Positions 36,373-45,027 of a stretch of DNA of 64,000 nt are shown here, piece after piece. Source of the stretch: Sporosarcina sp. P32b (lineage in GTDB: Bacteria; Bacillota; Bacilli; Bacillales_A; Planococcaceae). Below the pieces are notes generated by a model, which ran no database searches, had not been told where the DNA came from, and was given only the letters and a program-made list of their open reading frames with translations. The first letter of the stretch is position 1. Every line of letters begins with the position of its first letter. Location: contig NZ_PDZB01000011.1 of the NCBI RefSeq assembly GCF_002743335.1, positions 29,149-93,148 on the forward strand, read 5' to 3'. The position numbers and the translations under genes were made by a program.

Positions 36373-36379
36373 ATAAAAA

Positions 36380-37120
36380 TTATTGCTGAACAGGTTCAAC
36401 GATCTCTTCACTTTCTATAATTACATCATCTTTACTTTTATACACCCAGCTCTGCAGTAGTGGCTGAAAGCGCGGTATAATCTTGCCAAGAATTTTACCG
36501 ATAAAATATGCAGCTAGAATCGTACCGATCCCGATAGCTCCAAGTGATTGAATAAATACTAAGCAAACGATACCCGCAACTGCTACATTTATTAAATCAC
36601 TCGAGATTTTTGCTTTACCAAACTTCATATTAAAACGATCGCTTACAACATACGTTAGTGCATCGTAAGGCATTAAAGGCAATTTTGCTGAGAAATAGGC
36701 TAATAATCCAGCTGATATAATATATAAACTGATCAATAAGAATAAATATCTGCCAACTAGTGTAGTAGGAGCAGGAAGTAACTGTACGATGGCTAATGTT
36801 AGGTCCATAAAAATACCAAAAAGAAAAACGATAGATAACTGAACAATGAATTCACGTATACCAATACGTTTTCTATTTAAAATAATCTGTACGAAAACAA
36901 ATAAGATATTTGCAAGTATGGTCGTTATACCGATGGTTAATCCTGAGGTAAGGGAGATAGCATAAGCTAATGATGATACGGGGGAAACTCCAAGGTTTGC
37001 TTGTATAGAGAAACTAACACCTAAAGATAATAAAAATAATCCTATTACATATAGGGTGAGTCGTTTGGAAATGATATTCATACGATTGAAAAAACCTCTG
37101 CTTTCGTTAGTTAATACCAT
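36380..37120 (-). CDS. YczE/YitT-type integral membrane protein
   Basis: 246 residues (234 if it starts at ATG 37081). 'RLTLYVIGLFLLSLGVSFSIQANLGVSP' and 'KLPLMPYDALTYVVSDRF' are typical of the YczE family; six or so membrane segments; acidic C-terminal tail. In B. subtilis YczE is linked to surfactin/competence physiology but its activity is unknown. It is divergent from a LysR regulator, a common arrangement for this family, so regulation by that protein is likely. Confidence 0.87.
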   Translation of the reverse strand: MVLTNESRGFFNRMNIISKRLTLYVIGLFLLSLGVSFSIQANLGVSPVSSLAYAISLTSGLTIGITTILANILFVFVQIILNRKRIGIREFIVQLSIVFLFGIFMDLTLAIVQLLPAPTTLVGRYLFLLISLYIISAGLLAYFSAKLPLMPYDALTYVVSDRFNMKFGKAKISSDLINVAVAGIVCLVFIQSLGAIGIGTILAAYFIGKILGKIIPRFQPLLQSWVYKSKDDVIIESEEIVEPVQQ

Positions 37121-37152
37121 TCATTTTATCATGTAAAGAAAGATATAAATAA

Positions 37153-37188
37153 TATATAATAGTTAAAGACGACATATGCCATTATATA
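37153..37188. promoter_or_regulatory. Inverted repeat, candidate LysR operator
   Basis: TATATAAT (37153-37160) and ATTATATA (37181-37188) separated by 20 bases in the 83-base divergent region. The spacing would suit a LysR tetramer, but the arms are AT-only and may simply be promoter sequence. Confidence 0.3.
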
Positions 37189-37203
37189 TAACGGAGTGTA
37201 ACC

Positions 37204-38133
37204 ATGGATATTAAACAGCTTTATTATTTTAAGGAAATTGTAGATCAAGAAAGCATTTCGAAAGCTGCGCTTATTTTGCATATAGCGCAGCCACCACTTA
37301 GTCAACAATTGAAAAGACTAGAGATGGAGCTTGGTACAACGTTGATTCATCGCTATCGACAAAAATGGGAGCTGACAGAAACGGGGCATATTCTGTATCA
37401 ATATGCCAAGAAAACACTACTTAGCATGGAGGATGTTAAGAGGCAAATCGAAGAAATTGAGAAAGGTAGTGCAGGAACATTGCGAATTGGTGTATCTTCT
37501 GCCTGTTTGAATTTACTCGTCGACTATGTCAGTATATATCGTAAACAATTTCCAGATGTCAAAATTAGCATTGAAAAAGGAAACTCTGAAGAATTACTGA
37601 AGAAGCTGGATCATAAAGAAATTGAACTAGCGTTATTATTGCGAATGGAAAATAGTGCACACTGCGATGTGTTGGCTTTAAAAGAACAGGAATATGTGGT
37701 GGTGAGTCCGCGCAGCTGGGGAGATGTATTTTCATCCGAGCACGTTACATTTCAAGACCTTGCAGAGCATCCTTTTATTATGCTTGCTGCAATGGAAGGC
37801 CATTCGTATTATGAAAACATCCTAAAAGCTTTTCAAGAAGTACAAGCCACACCCAATATTGTAATGGAAAGCAAAGATCTGACAACGGTTATTGCGATGG
37901 TTAGCAAAGGTTTAGGATTTTCTATTATTCCACGGGTAGCTTATGCTGTGCCGATGGATCAATTAAAGATCTATGAATTGATGCAATTTGATTCTCGTGT
38001 AGAGCCGGTCATGATCAAGACAAAAGATGAACGAATTTCTAAAGCTACATCTCAGTTTTGGGAGTTAGTGGATTCTGTACATAAAGAGAGTAACCTATAT
38101 GGTACGATTGAAGACCTAGACCCTTATAATTGA
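37204..38133 (+). CDS. LysR family transcriptional regulator
   Basis: A 309-residue regulator. The N-terminal helix-turn-helix 'ESISKAALILHIAQPPLSQQLKRLEMELGTTL' (residues about 17-48) and the C-terminal periplasmic-binding-like effector domain ('SAGTLRIGVSSACLNLL' onwards) are complete. It probably controls the divergent yczE-like gene and itself. Close in type to CitR/GltC-like regulators; effector unknown. Confidence 0.93.
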   Translation: MDIKQLYYFKEIVDQESISKAALILHIAQPPLSQQLKRLEMELGTTLIHRYRQKWELTETGHILYQYAKKTLLSMEDVKRQIEEIEKGSAGTLRIGVSSACLNLLVDYVSIYRKQFPDVKISIEKGNSEELLKKLDHKEIELALLLRMENSAHCDVLALKEQEYVVVSPRSWGDVFSSEHVTFQDLAEHPFIMLAAMEGHSYYENILKAFQEVQATPNIVMESKDLTTVIAMVSKGLGFSIIPRVAYAVPMDQLKIYELMQFDSRVEPVMIKTKDERISKATSQFWELVDSVHKESNLYGTIEDLDPYN

Positions 38134-38204
38134 GTGTGTTTAAAATTCAGTGAGTATTTTTTCAAGTGGTTTATCTATGTAACCTCATCATAACGTATAT
38201 ACGT

Positions 38205-38236
38205 AAAAATCCAATCACATATGTGATTGGATTTTT
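38205..38236. terminator. Bidirectional intrinsic terminator
   Basis: A perfect 32-base palindrome, AAAAATCCAATCACAT and its complement, between lysR and tatA. Confidence 0.92.
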
Positions 38237-38247
38237 TGTATAGATTT

Positions 38248-38463
38248 TTATTTCACTTGTTCTTTCGTTTCTACTTTTTGCACTTCTATTTTCTTAGGCT
38301 CATCATCATCGTCATCCATAATGTCTTTGGCAGATTTCTTGAATTCAGACAACGTCTTTCCTACTGCCGAACCAATTTCGGGTAATTTGCGAGGGCCGAA
38401 CAAAATTAAAATAATCACTAAAATAATAATTAAGCCTGGTACTCCAATTGCGGCTAAGTTCAT
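38248..38463 (-). CDS. tatA: Twin-arginine translocase subunit TatA
   Basis: 71 residues from ATG 38463 behind GGAGGAA; the longer upstream frame has no site. A single N-terminal membrane helix ('[22 protein letters not shown]') with the FGPRKLP hinge is followed by an amphipathic helix '[17 protein letters not shown]' and an acidic/charged tail. It forms the Tat pore with a TatC encoded elsewhere, and would serve the Tat substrate at 6006. Gram-positive TatA also does the TatB job. Confidence 0.95.
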   Translation of the reverse strand: MNLAAIGVPGLIIILVIILILFGPRKLPEIGSAVGKTLSEFKKSAKDIMDDDDDEPKKIEVQKVETKEQVK

Positions 38464-38639
38464 AGCGATTCCTCCTCTCATTGCTTGAAAATGTAGTCCT
38501 CTATATATCATAACCTATATTTGATCGCATAAAACACTATTTGAAGGTTTAAATGAAGAAGAGTAATTCATCCCTCTAATGATTAAATTCCCAATGATTG
38601 GACAAACTAACAAATAACTAGTTTGTTGGGAAAGAAGTG

Positions 38640-40013
38640 ATGAATATGGATGAAGCAACACGTCATATAGAACCACCTGCATACTATACACGTTTGGCAA
38701 CACGACTGGAACCAACCGCGGATATAGTGAAAAAAACCTTGAAAAGTAGAGGTCGAGTAGTGCACCTTTTGTATTTGAAAAGTGTAGTAGATATGATGCA
38801 ACTACAAGAAATTGTGGTGAAACCTTTCTATGAAATGTCAGCCGAACAGAATTTTTCTGAGTATATTCAATCATTACCTTATGAAACCAAGATGCCAACA
38901 GGGGATGAAGAGATTCTTATAGAAATAACGAAGGGTAATGTCTTTGTCATGATCGACAAGCAAATCACGTTACTTGAGTTAAAGATAGTAGCGGCCAATG
39001 CGGTGCAAGAAGCCATTATGGAACCTACAATTCATGGACCCCAACTTGGACTCAGTGAGAGTATTGAGACAAATATTAATCTAATGCGGCAACGTTATCA
39101 TAAGCCGTCTTTGGTTATTGAACCAATGCAATTGGAAGATGCTTCGAATCGTAATATTGCATTAATTTACGATGGGGAAAGAGTAAATCTTCAGCTTTTG
39201 AAAAAAATTAGAAAGCGTATTTTAACGTTGGATGTAGAGCTGGTTCAGGCAAGCGGAGACTTACAGTACTACTTGAACAATAAAAAGTACAGCTTGTTTC
39301 CAACTAGCCTTCTGACTGAGCGCCCAGATCGTATTCTTCATAATATGGCGGTTGGAAAAGTCATTATATTAGTAGATGGAAGCCCTCATGCAATTATTGC
39401 ACCTACAACGTTCTTTGATTTTATGCTTTCGATGGAGGATGCGTATTACTCCTTTTGGGTAGTATCGTTAATACGATTTCTTCGTTATGCAGGATTGTTT
39501 ACATGTATTATGCTGCCCTCTATATATGTTGGTGTTACTTCCTATACACCAGAAGTCCTCAGAACAGAGCTTGCTATGACGGTGGCAGCGAGCAGGATTG
39601 GGGTTCCGTATCCCTCGTTTATTGAAGTGTTTTTCATGTTGATCTTTATTGAACTGCTAACGGAAGCTAGCATGCGGTTGCCAAATAGTATCAGCGCTAC
39701 GGCTACAACAGTTGGAGGGCTGATACTTGGAACTGCAGCAGTAGAGGCCGCATTGACATCAAACATCATGGTCATTGTCGTCTCCCTTGTAGCGATTTCC
39801 ACCTTTGTTATCCCAATAAGTGAAATGAATTACGCTGTCCGGGTCTGCCGTTTTTTACTATTGTTATATACGACGGTATTTGGTCTAGCGGGTATGATTC
39901 TCGGAATGCTGGGTTTGTTGTTGTATTTGGTCAACAAAGACAGTTTTGGTGAGCCGTATTTACGGATGTTTTGGAAAAATAGACAGGAAGAATTGAAGGT
40001 GGATGATTCATGA
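38640..40013 (+). CDS. Spore germination receptor A subunit (GerA family)
   Basis: About 457 residues. An N-terminal soluble region (to about 265) is followed by a membrane part with 'SEYIQSLPYETKMPTGDEEILIEITKG' upstream and 'RLPNSISATATTVGGLILG' and 'VISEMNYAVR'-like stretches, all typical of GerAA/GerKA proteins. It is part of a nutrient receptor in the inner spore membrane that triggers germination by ion release. ATG 38640 or 38646 could start it. Its stop overlaps the B-subunit start (ATGA). The nutrient sensed cannot be told. Confidence 0.94.
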   Translation: MNMDEATRHIEPPAYYTRLATRLEPTADIVKKTLKSRGRVVHLLYLKSVVDMMQLQEIVVKPFYEMSAEQNFSEYIQSLPYETKMPTGDEEILIEITKGNVFVMIDKQITLLELKIVAANAVQEAIMEPTIHGPQLGLSESIETNINLMRQRYHKPSLVIEPMQLEDASNRNIALIYDGERVNLQLLKKIRKRILTLDVELVQASGDLQYYLNNKKYSLFPTSLLTERPDRILHNMAVGKVIILVDGSPHAIIAPTTFFDFMLSMEDAYYSFWVVSLIRFLRYAGLFTCIMLPSIYVGVTSYTPEVLRTELAMTVAASRIGVPYPSFIEVFFMLIFIELLTEASMRLPNSISATATTVGGLILGTAAVEAALTSNIMVIVVSLVAISTFVIPISEMNYAVRVCRFLLLLYTTVFGLAGMILGMLGLLLYLVNKDSFGEPYLRMFWKNRQEELKVDDS

Positions 40014-41107
40014 GCCGCTTTGTTTATTTTTTACTAATATCTAATATGACTGCCAACCTCATTGCCGCCAGTCCAAGAATATTTTTCGCTAAAAGTGAAG
40101 AAGGAGCAATTGTCACGATGATCATTGCGTTATTTTTTGGCGTATTTATGAACTGGGCATTGATCACTTCATTCAAAGCGTTTCCAGGGAAGAGTTTACC
40201 GCAAATTTTATCTTTATATCTATCGAAATGGATTACGATTCCGGCATTATTTATCTTAGGAGTAATTTGGTATGTTTCGGGTCTTCAGACTCTGATTACA
40301 TATATAGATATTCTTTTACGATTTTTAACACCTGAGATGTCAGTTTATTTAGTGATTGCGATGTTCATTCCAGTGATCACTTTTGGCGTGATCATGCAAA
40401 GTCGCAACATATTATTTACACTTGAATTGGTGTTTGTTTTGGCATTTCCTGCTGCTGCATATTATATAGTAAAACTTTACTTTGCTGAACAGGTGAGTTG
40501 GGATCATGTGGGAATTGCGATGACTTTTATAGATAACCCACCTGACTATACAGTATTTACTACTGCGATATATTTATTTGCAGGAGCTTTTGATATCATT
40601 ATTTTCAATTCATTACTCAATAAAAAAATGACTTTTGGCATTAAACAGGCTCTAATTGTGTTTTTTTTGGGTGCTTTTGCACTTTTTACGACCTATTTCA
40701 TTCCGATAGGTGTATTAGGATTTGATCAAGTGGAAAATATTATGTACCCATGGATTCTGACCAGTGATTCTATTCGAATGAAGTTTGGGGTAATTGAGCG
40801 TGTAATATTTATATTTTTGTTACTATTCTTAGCGATTGCCTTTTTAAATATAACAATTCATTGGCATGTTGCTTGTCAATTATTTCAGAGTGCCTTTGGT
40901 ATAGAGCATATGAAAATGAAGTTACGTAAAAAAGCCAGTCTTATCACAGTAGTTATGGTATTTTGGTTAATCGCATTCTATACAACTTTAAAGATCACTG
41001 AGTATGATTTGTTTTTTTACAGTAAGTATTACTTTAATACGATACCAATTATATTCATTGGTCTTATGGTTCTTATGCTTGTAGTGAATAGGAGGGCGAA
41101 GTCTTGA
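40010..41107 (+). CDS. Spore germination receptor B subunit (GerAB-type permease)
   Basis: A 365-residue, ten-segment protein of the APC superfamily branch used in spore receptors. The N-terminus 'LLISNMTANLIAASPRIFF' is a shortened variant of the usual first helix. The B subunit binds the germinant amino acid or sugar. Overlaps both neighbours by 4 bases, so the three genes are one operon. Confidence 0.94.
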   Translation: MSRFVYFLLISNMTANLIAASPRIFFAKSEEGAIVTMIIALFFGVFMNWALITSFKAFPGKSLPQILSLYLSKWITIPALFILGVIWYVSGLQTLITYIDILLRFLTPEMSVYLVIAMFIPVITFGVIMQSRNILFTLELVFVLAFPAAAYYIVKLYFAEQVSWDHVGIAMTFIDNPPDYTVFTTAIYLFAGAFDIIIFNSLLNKKMTFGIKQALIVFFLGAFALFTTYFIPIGVLGFDQVENIMYPWILTSDSIRMKFGVIERVIFIFLLLFLAIAFLNITIHWHVACQLFQSAFGIEHMKMKLRKKASLITVVMVFWLIAFYTTLKITEYDLFFYSKYYFNTIPIIFIGLMVLMLVVNRRAKS

Positions 41108-42228
41108 AATTCCTCTCAGTGAGTAAATGGTTTATGGTGGTTTTATGCATGAGTGGTCTGTTGCTTCAATATGGCTGTGCGTTCAAAGATATAGATAAAC
41201 GCCTATTTGTGTCTGCGATTGGGATTGATCCTGCCGAAAATGTGGAGAACGGATATAAAGTGACATTGAAAGTCGCTTTGCCGTTTGGCGCTATTAAAGA
41301 TTCCCCTAAGCCTAGTTTTGCGTACCTGTCACGTGAAGGACATTCAATAGGCGAAGCGATTCGTATGCTGGAGACACATGTAGACAAGGTATTGGAACTA
41401 GGTCATATGAAAACAATTGTTGTTCATGAAAAGCTTCTTAGGGATGACATGCAATCGTTCATGGATTATTTTATACGACGCGGTGATATCGAATTAATCG
41501 CATATGTTGCAGGTGCTAGACCGTCTGCCGAGACGATTTTAAAAGTAGAGCCAGATACTGAAGCACCGGCATCGGTTTCTTTAATCAACTTTTTTGGAGC
41601 GACAGCGAATGATAGTCCATATGTCGTGACGACTTATTTATTTGAATTGCGCAGGGATATCCTCTCTGACGGTATTAATGCTGTTGTACCACTAATTGAG
41701 ACAAATGAAAAAGGCGATGAACTAATAGTGAATAATTCTGTAGTAGTTGACGGAAGGGAGGACCCTGCTGTTCTATCTACCATTGAAACGAAGTACTTTA
41801 ATTCATTATTGAAACATTCAACTGGATTTACCTATCTAGTCAAAGAAGGAAGTCTTGAGTTATTATTACAGATAAGCCAGAGTAAGATGACGTATAAATT
41901 TGTACCCAATAAAGGTAATACGGCACCGCATGCTATAGATATGCATATTTGGATGAAAGGAACGATAGGTGAAGCCAGTAAAGATTTATCTATTGCTAGA
42001 TTAGATGAATATAACGAAGTAGCCTCAAAAGAAGTGAAACAAAAAGTTGTTCACTTTCTAACTAAAATGCAAGAGGAAAATCTGGATCCTTTTGGCTTTG
42101 GCTTACGTTACCGAACGACACGGTTGCATACAGAGGATGTGTTTACTTCGTGGCAAAAAGCATATCCTGATATAGAGTTTAAAGTTACTGTGGACGTAAA
42201 ACTACAGGGAACTGGCACGATAGAATAA
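41104..42228 (+). CDS. Spore germination receptor C subunit, lipoprotein (Ger(x)C)
   Basis: A 374-residue lipoprotein, TTG start inside the B gene with AGGAGGG. The signal peptide ends in 'LLLQYGC' and the mature part starts 'AFKDIDKRLFVSAIGIDPAE', the Ger(x)C hallmark of a D-I-[ND] turn and V-x-x-[IL]-G-[IL]-D. It completes the ABC receptor at the outer face of the inner spore membrane. No D subunit is found next to it. Confidence 0.94.
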   Translation: MKFLSVSKWFMVVLCMSGLLLQYGCAFKDIDKRLFVSAIGIDPAENVENGYKVTLKVALPFGAIKDSPKPSFAYLSREGHSIGEAIRMLETHVDKVLELGHMKTIVVHEKLLRDDMQSFMDYFIRRGDIELIAYVAGARPSAETILKVEPDTEAPASVSLINFFGATANDSPYVVTTYLFELRRDILSDGINAVVPLIETNEKGDELIVNNSVVVDGREDPAVLSTIETKYFNSLLKHSTGFTYLVKEGSLELLLQISQSKMTYKFVPNKGNTAPHAIDMHIWMKGTIGEASKDLSIARLDEYNEVASKEVKQKVVHFLTKMQEENLDPFGFGLRYRTTRLHTEDVFTSWQKAYPDIEFKVTVDVKLQGTGTIE

Positions 42229-42236
42229 TTAGTAGA

Positions 42237-42275
42237 AAAACGTCATCCATCACAGTATTGGATGACGTTTTTTAT
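42237..42275. terminator. Intrinsic terminator of the ger operon
   Basis: 13-bp stem AAAACGTCATCCA with its complement and T run. Confidence 0.9.
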
Positions 42276-42296
42276 TAGTTTTTACGAAAGTTCTTT

Positions 42297-42461
42297 TTAC
42301 TTTCTATGATTACGTCGCTCTTGGATTTCTAAGTTAGCGGGTTGCTGACGTTTCTGATCGAAAGTAAACTCCTCTCCAAACTCCATATTATCTAGACGAT
42401 GCGGCTTATCAAGTTGTACAGGTTGTTCTTGCAGTTTTTTCTCAGGTTTCCGCTTTTTCAT
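42297..42461 (-). CDS. Small basic/charged hypothetical protein
   Basis: 54 residues from ATG 42461, preceded by TAGGAAGGA at slightly long spacing. Rich in Lys, Glu, Gln, Arg ('MKKRKPEKKLQEQPVQLDKP', then 'LDNMEFGEEFTF'). The defined ribosome site and isolation between two terminators favour a real gene. Small charged proteins of this type are frequent in spore formers; no family recognised. Confidence 0.55.
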   Translation of the reverse strand: MKKRKPEKKLQEQPVQLDKPHRLDNMEFGEEFTFDQKRQQPANLEIQERRNHRK

Positions 42462-42544
42462 GGGAATCCACATCCTTCCTACCATTTAGATGAATTTCAC
42501 TTACTTAGTTAGAATGAGTAAAAATGCAGAATCTATTCATACTA

Positions 42545-42582
42545 AGAAAAAACTTCGCCAGCGATATGCGCTTGACGAAGTT
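42545..42582 (-). terminator. Intrinsic terminator
   Basis: On minus: AACTTCGTCAAGCG - CATAT - CGCTGGCGAAGTT then TTTTTTC, right after the DUF3231 gene. Confidence 0.88.
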
Positions 42583-42591
42583 ATATGACAA

Positions 42592-43089
42592 TTAGTTTAA
42601 ATGTAATGGTGGAGGGATGATCCAACCCTTTGATTTATTTAAGCTTAATAATTTGGCACCGAATGCTACTTTTTCCATATGGCATTTGGCAAACAGTGTC
42701 GCAACATCTTCGCGTAAACATTGACCCATAGCCATACTGCATGAAACTAATCCCTGACCTACGTTAATTGATATTGCACCACTGATTTCGGGATCCATAA
42801 AGCGTGCGCCAGCAGGAATTTCCTCGGCATTTGCTTTTGGTCTCTCTGGAAGGGCAGGAGGCGGTGTGATTCCATTGGCTTTCAATACTTTGCCAAAGTC
42901 TTTATTCTCAGCTTTCATAGTTTTGATTGCTTCTTCTAGCAGTTGAATCAGATCGTCGTCACCAGCATGATTAACAAAAGCTTCATATCCACTGATTAGT
43001 CCGTTATTCGCACCCATAAATGACCAAATGGCTGTAACTTCTCCGTAATGTAAAGGCTGATCTTTTGGATTACCATCTAAAATACCCAC
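42592..43089 (-). CDS. DUF3231 family protein, single domain
   Basis: A 165-residue protein with 'QPLHYGEVTAIWSFMGANNGLISGYEAFVNH' at the N-terminus and 'VSCSMAMGQCLREDVATLFAKCHMEK' later, the ferritin-like helix pattern of DUF3231. Most Bacillales members carry two copies of the domain; this one has one. Function unknown; the family is often linked with spores. A GAGAGTG site precedes the ATG. Confidence 0.85.
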   Translation of the reverse strand: MGILDGNPKDQPLHYGEVTAIWSFMGANNGLISGYEAFVNHAGDDDLIQLLEEAIKTMKAENKDFGKVLKANGITPPPALPERPKANAEEIPAGARFMDPEISGAISINVGQGLVSCSMAMGQCLREDVATLFAKCHMEKVAFGAKLLSLNKSKGWIIPPPLHLN

Positions 43090-43155
43090 AAAAACACTCT
43101 CCTCATCATTGTTTTAACTTCATGAGTAGTCTTTGCAGATATCAACTATTTATAC

Positions 43156-43650
43156 TTATTTTTTATATGTTGTCACAAATGAAGGTCCAGAGAATATATT
43201 AGGACGCTGATCGACACCTTCTTTTGTGCCACGCTTTGCATGGGCTTTTCCATAAGCTTGCGACTCTTGCCAGTTTTTGAAGGACTCTTCGTCTTCCCAC
43301 ATAGTTAAGATCACATATGTGCCGGAGTGTACAGGTCGCAATACACGGATTGCTACGAATCCTGGTTCTGCCTCTATAAGACGCGCACGATTATTAAAGC
43401 GCTGTTCAAACGTTTCTCTACCTTCTTCTGTTACAGGAATATTGTTTAATACTGCGAAACGACCAGATGGTAAATCTCCGCTTTGATCTAAAATATCGTA
43501 TTCGACGGCATGGTCGAGAGTTGTCGTTTCCGCTTCTTGAAGCACGAGCACTTCTTCATCATTATTCATTAATGACGCACGTGCTTCTTCTGGTAAGTTA
43601 CCTGCATCTTCTAGTGGACCTGTCCATTTAAATAGTTTCATTTCAGACAC
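43156..43650 (-). CDS. hmoB: HmoB-like heme-degrading monooxygenase
   Basis: A 164-residue protein, close to B. subtilis HmoB (166). The N-terminal half ('YDILDQSGDLPSGRFAVLNNIPV') is the HmoB extension; the C-terminal half is an ABM/IsdG-type domain with 'RLIEAEPGFVAIRVLRP' and 'YVILTMWEDEESFKNWQESQAYGKAH', including the conserved Asn/Trp and the heme His. It would open heme to release iron. GAGGTG site before the ATG. A minus-strand promoter lies 33 bases upstream. Confidence 0.85.
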   Translation of the reverse strand: MSEMKLFKWTGPLEDAGNLPEEARASLMNNDEEVLVLQEAETTTLDHAVEYDILDQSGDLPSGRFAVLNNIPVTEEGRETFEQRFNNRARLIEAEPGFVAIRVLRPVHSGTYVILTMWEDEESFKNWQESQAYGKAHAKRGTKEGVDQRPNIFSGPSFVTTYKK

Positions 43651-43682
43651 CTCATCTTTTTCTATTTTGTTAATTACTATAT

Positions 43683-43712
43683 AGTATAACGGAGAAATGA
43701 AAATGCTTTCAA
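43683..43712 (-). promoter_or_regulatory. Sigma-A promoter of hmoB with partial dyad
   Basis: TTGAAA (43712-43707), 18 bases, TATACT (43688-43683) on minus. The -35 sits in ATTGAAAGCATTTTCAT, an imperfect inverted repeat that slightly resembles a Fur box. Confidence 0.55.
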
Positions 43713-43791
43713 TGAATAAGAAAACAGTGCTGTTGGTTTACTATCGGAAATAGGAGGGAAGAGTAAGAAAAATACATTTGGAGGAGATTGA

Positions 43792-44115
43792 ATGAATCAA
43801 AAGTACGCAGATGTACTGAATGCATTAGAGGATTGTATAAAGGCGTGTAATCATTGTTTTGACGCATGTCTAAAAGAAGAAGACGTTCGTATGATGGCGG
43901 ACTGCATTCGACTCGATCGAGAGTGTGCTGACATTTGTTCATATGCAATCCAGTCGATTACTCGACAAAGTCCATTTACAGAAAATGTCTTGCAACTATG
44001 TGCGGAAATTTGTGAGCAGTGTGCTGAAGAATGTGGAAAACACGATCATGATCACTGCAAACAGTGTGCTGAAGCATGTCGGAAATGTGCGGAAGCTTGT
44101 CGCAGCGTAGCTTAA
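43792..44115 (+). CDS. Four-helix-bundle copper-binding (Csp/YhjQ-like) protein
   Basis: A 107-residue cysteine-rich protein with 16 Cys placed on one face of predicted helices (patterns CIKACNHCFDAC, CADIC, CAEICEQCAEEC, CKQCAEACRKCAEAC) and a His-rich turn 'HDHDHC'. This matches the DUF326/YhjQ family of copper storage proteins, whose tetramers bind many Cu(I) ions. It has no Tat or Sec signal, so it is a cytosolic store (Csp3 type). GGAGGAG-type site upstream; no copper exporter or CsoR gene lies adjacent. Confidence 0.93.
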   Translation: MNQKYADVLNALEDCIKACNHCFDACLKEEDVRMMADCIRLDRECADICSYAIQSITRQSPFTENVLQLCAEICEQCAEECGKHDHDHCKQCAEACRKCAEACRSVA

Positions 44116-44211
44116 TTTCTTAAATGAAGATAAAGCATTTTTCATCTTTACGTAGGTGTTTTTTTGTTCGCAATAAGTTAGCTTCTCTTATTAAATGATT
44201 TCACATACAAA

Positions 44212-44447
44212 ACAAAAAACCTTCCATAAAAGTATGGAAGGTTTTTCTCTGTTTATGTAAGCCGTGTTTGCCGTACTTAGTCATAGAAAGTTTTAAACCA
44301 CCACTCCTCAAAGTGGGTGTTTGCGGAAAACGTTCCTGTATGTCTGAATTGCTAAAAGGAATCCAGCATGCCATTTCCGTTTCGTAATAAACTCCCTTTT
44401 ACAGCTTAAAGGTTAAAACTTAATGTCATACGAACAATACAGCTTGT
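44212..44447 (-). ncRNA. ssrS: Probable 6S RNA
   Basis: The 450-base gap between the copper-protein gene and the small membrane-protein gene contains a minus-strand unit with promoter, about 190 nt of self-complementary sequence and a strong terminator. The 5' arm (from 44445) pairs with the 3' arm (to 44259) over its full length: AAGCUGU with ACGGCUU, UCGUAU with GUACGG (with G-U pairs), UUAAG with CUAA, UUUUAACC with GGUUUAAAA. An open central region follows, then an apical stem (CGGAAA with UUUUCCG). A rod with a large central bubble and about 190 nt is the shape of 6S RNA, which binds sigma-A RNA polymerase. The small hairpin CCACU-UUGAGG-AGUGG in the 3' side of the bubble fits too. Identified by structure, not by database search. 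Confidence 0.65.
44213..44247. terminator. Intrinsic terminator shared by the 6S RNA and the copper-protein gene
   Basis: 13-bp stem AAAAACCTTCCAT with its complement; T run stronger on minus (TTTTTTGTTTT), adequate on plus. Confidence 0.9.
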
Positions 44448-44453
44448 AGATTT

Positions 44454-44482
44454 ATCTTACACCCGGAAAAGAGGAAATGCAA
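44454..44482 (-). promoter_or_regulatory. Sigma-A promoter of the probable 6S RNA
   Basis: On minus TTGCAT (44482-44477), 17-base spacer, TAAGAT (44459-44454), 7 bases before the predicted RNA start. Confidence 0.6.
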
Positions 44483-44565
44483 ATGGAAAGTTCTTCTGTT
44501 TGTTGAAACTAAAACGTATGATAGAACGTATAGAAATGAAAAGACAAGACAAGGGGTGGTCATGT

Positions 44566-44799
44566 ATGGAACCGCATGAAAACAACTCAGAAAAACAACA
44601 ACTAGTTACAAGACAGGCAGAGGAAATCAGTACGTTGAATCAAGAAGTGGATGTACTTCGTAAAGAGGTAAAACAGCTTCGTGAAGATATTGAGCTGATT
44701 GATATATTTCAAAAGAAACCCATCGTTTCATCTGCTGTAATCGGACAAGTCGGTGGTATTATTATCGCTATACTAGTCATTATCGGAATATTCTTTTAG
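44566..44799 (+). CDS. Small coiled-coil membrane protein
   Basis: 77 residues from ATG 44566 behind AAGGGGTGG. Residues 8-48 form a heptad-patterned coiled coil ('AEEISTLNQEVDVLRKEVKQ', then 'LREDIEL'), followed by one C-terminal membrane helix ('GIIIAILVIIGIFF'). A tail-anchored architecture. No family recognised; nothing nearby suggests a role. Confidence 0.65.
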   Translation: MEPHENNSEKQQLVTRQAEEISTLNQEVDVLRKEVKQLREDIELIDIFQKKPIVSSAVIGQVGGIIIAILVIIGIFF

Positions 44800-45027
44800 A
44801 TGAATGACTCTGCACTGTTATTATAAAATTGGTGGGACTATAGTTTACCTCGATTGTGCTGAAAAGGCAGTGATTGCGCCATATATTATGTCTATTCAAA
44901 GCTTATTGCGATGCTTGGTTTCTGTAAAGCCTGTACTCTGAAGTAGAACTAAATCGTAGATGATGTTTAGACACTTTGTAATGTGGAATAGTATATACAG
45001 TACATCACATAAGGAGTGGTAAGCACT

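Noticed and set aside
43683..43712. True Fur box before hmoB
   Set aside because: The dyad ATTGAAAGCATTTTCAT does not fit the 7-1-7 pattern well, unlike the pair at 45650-45689.
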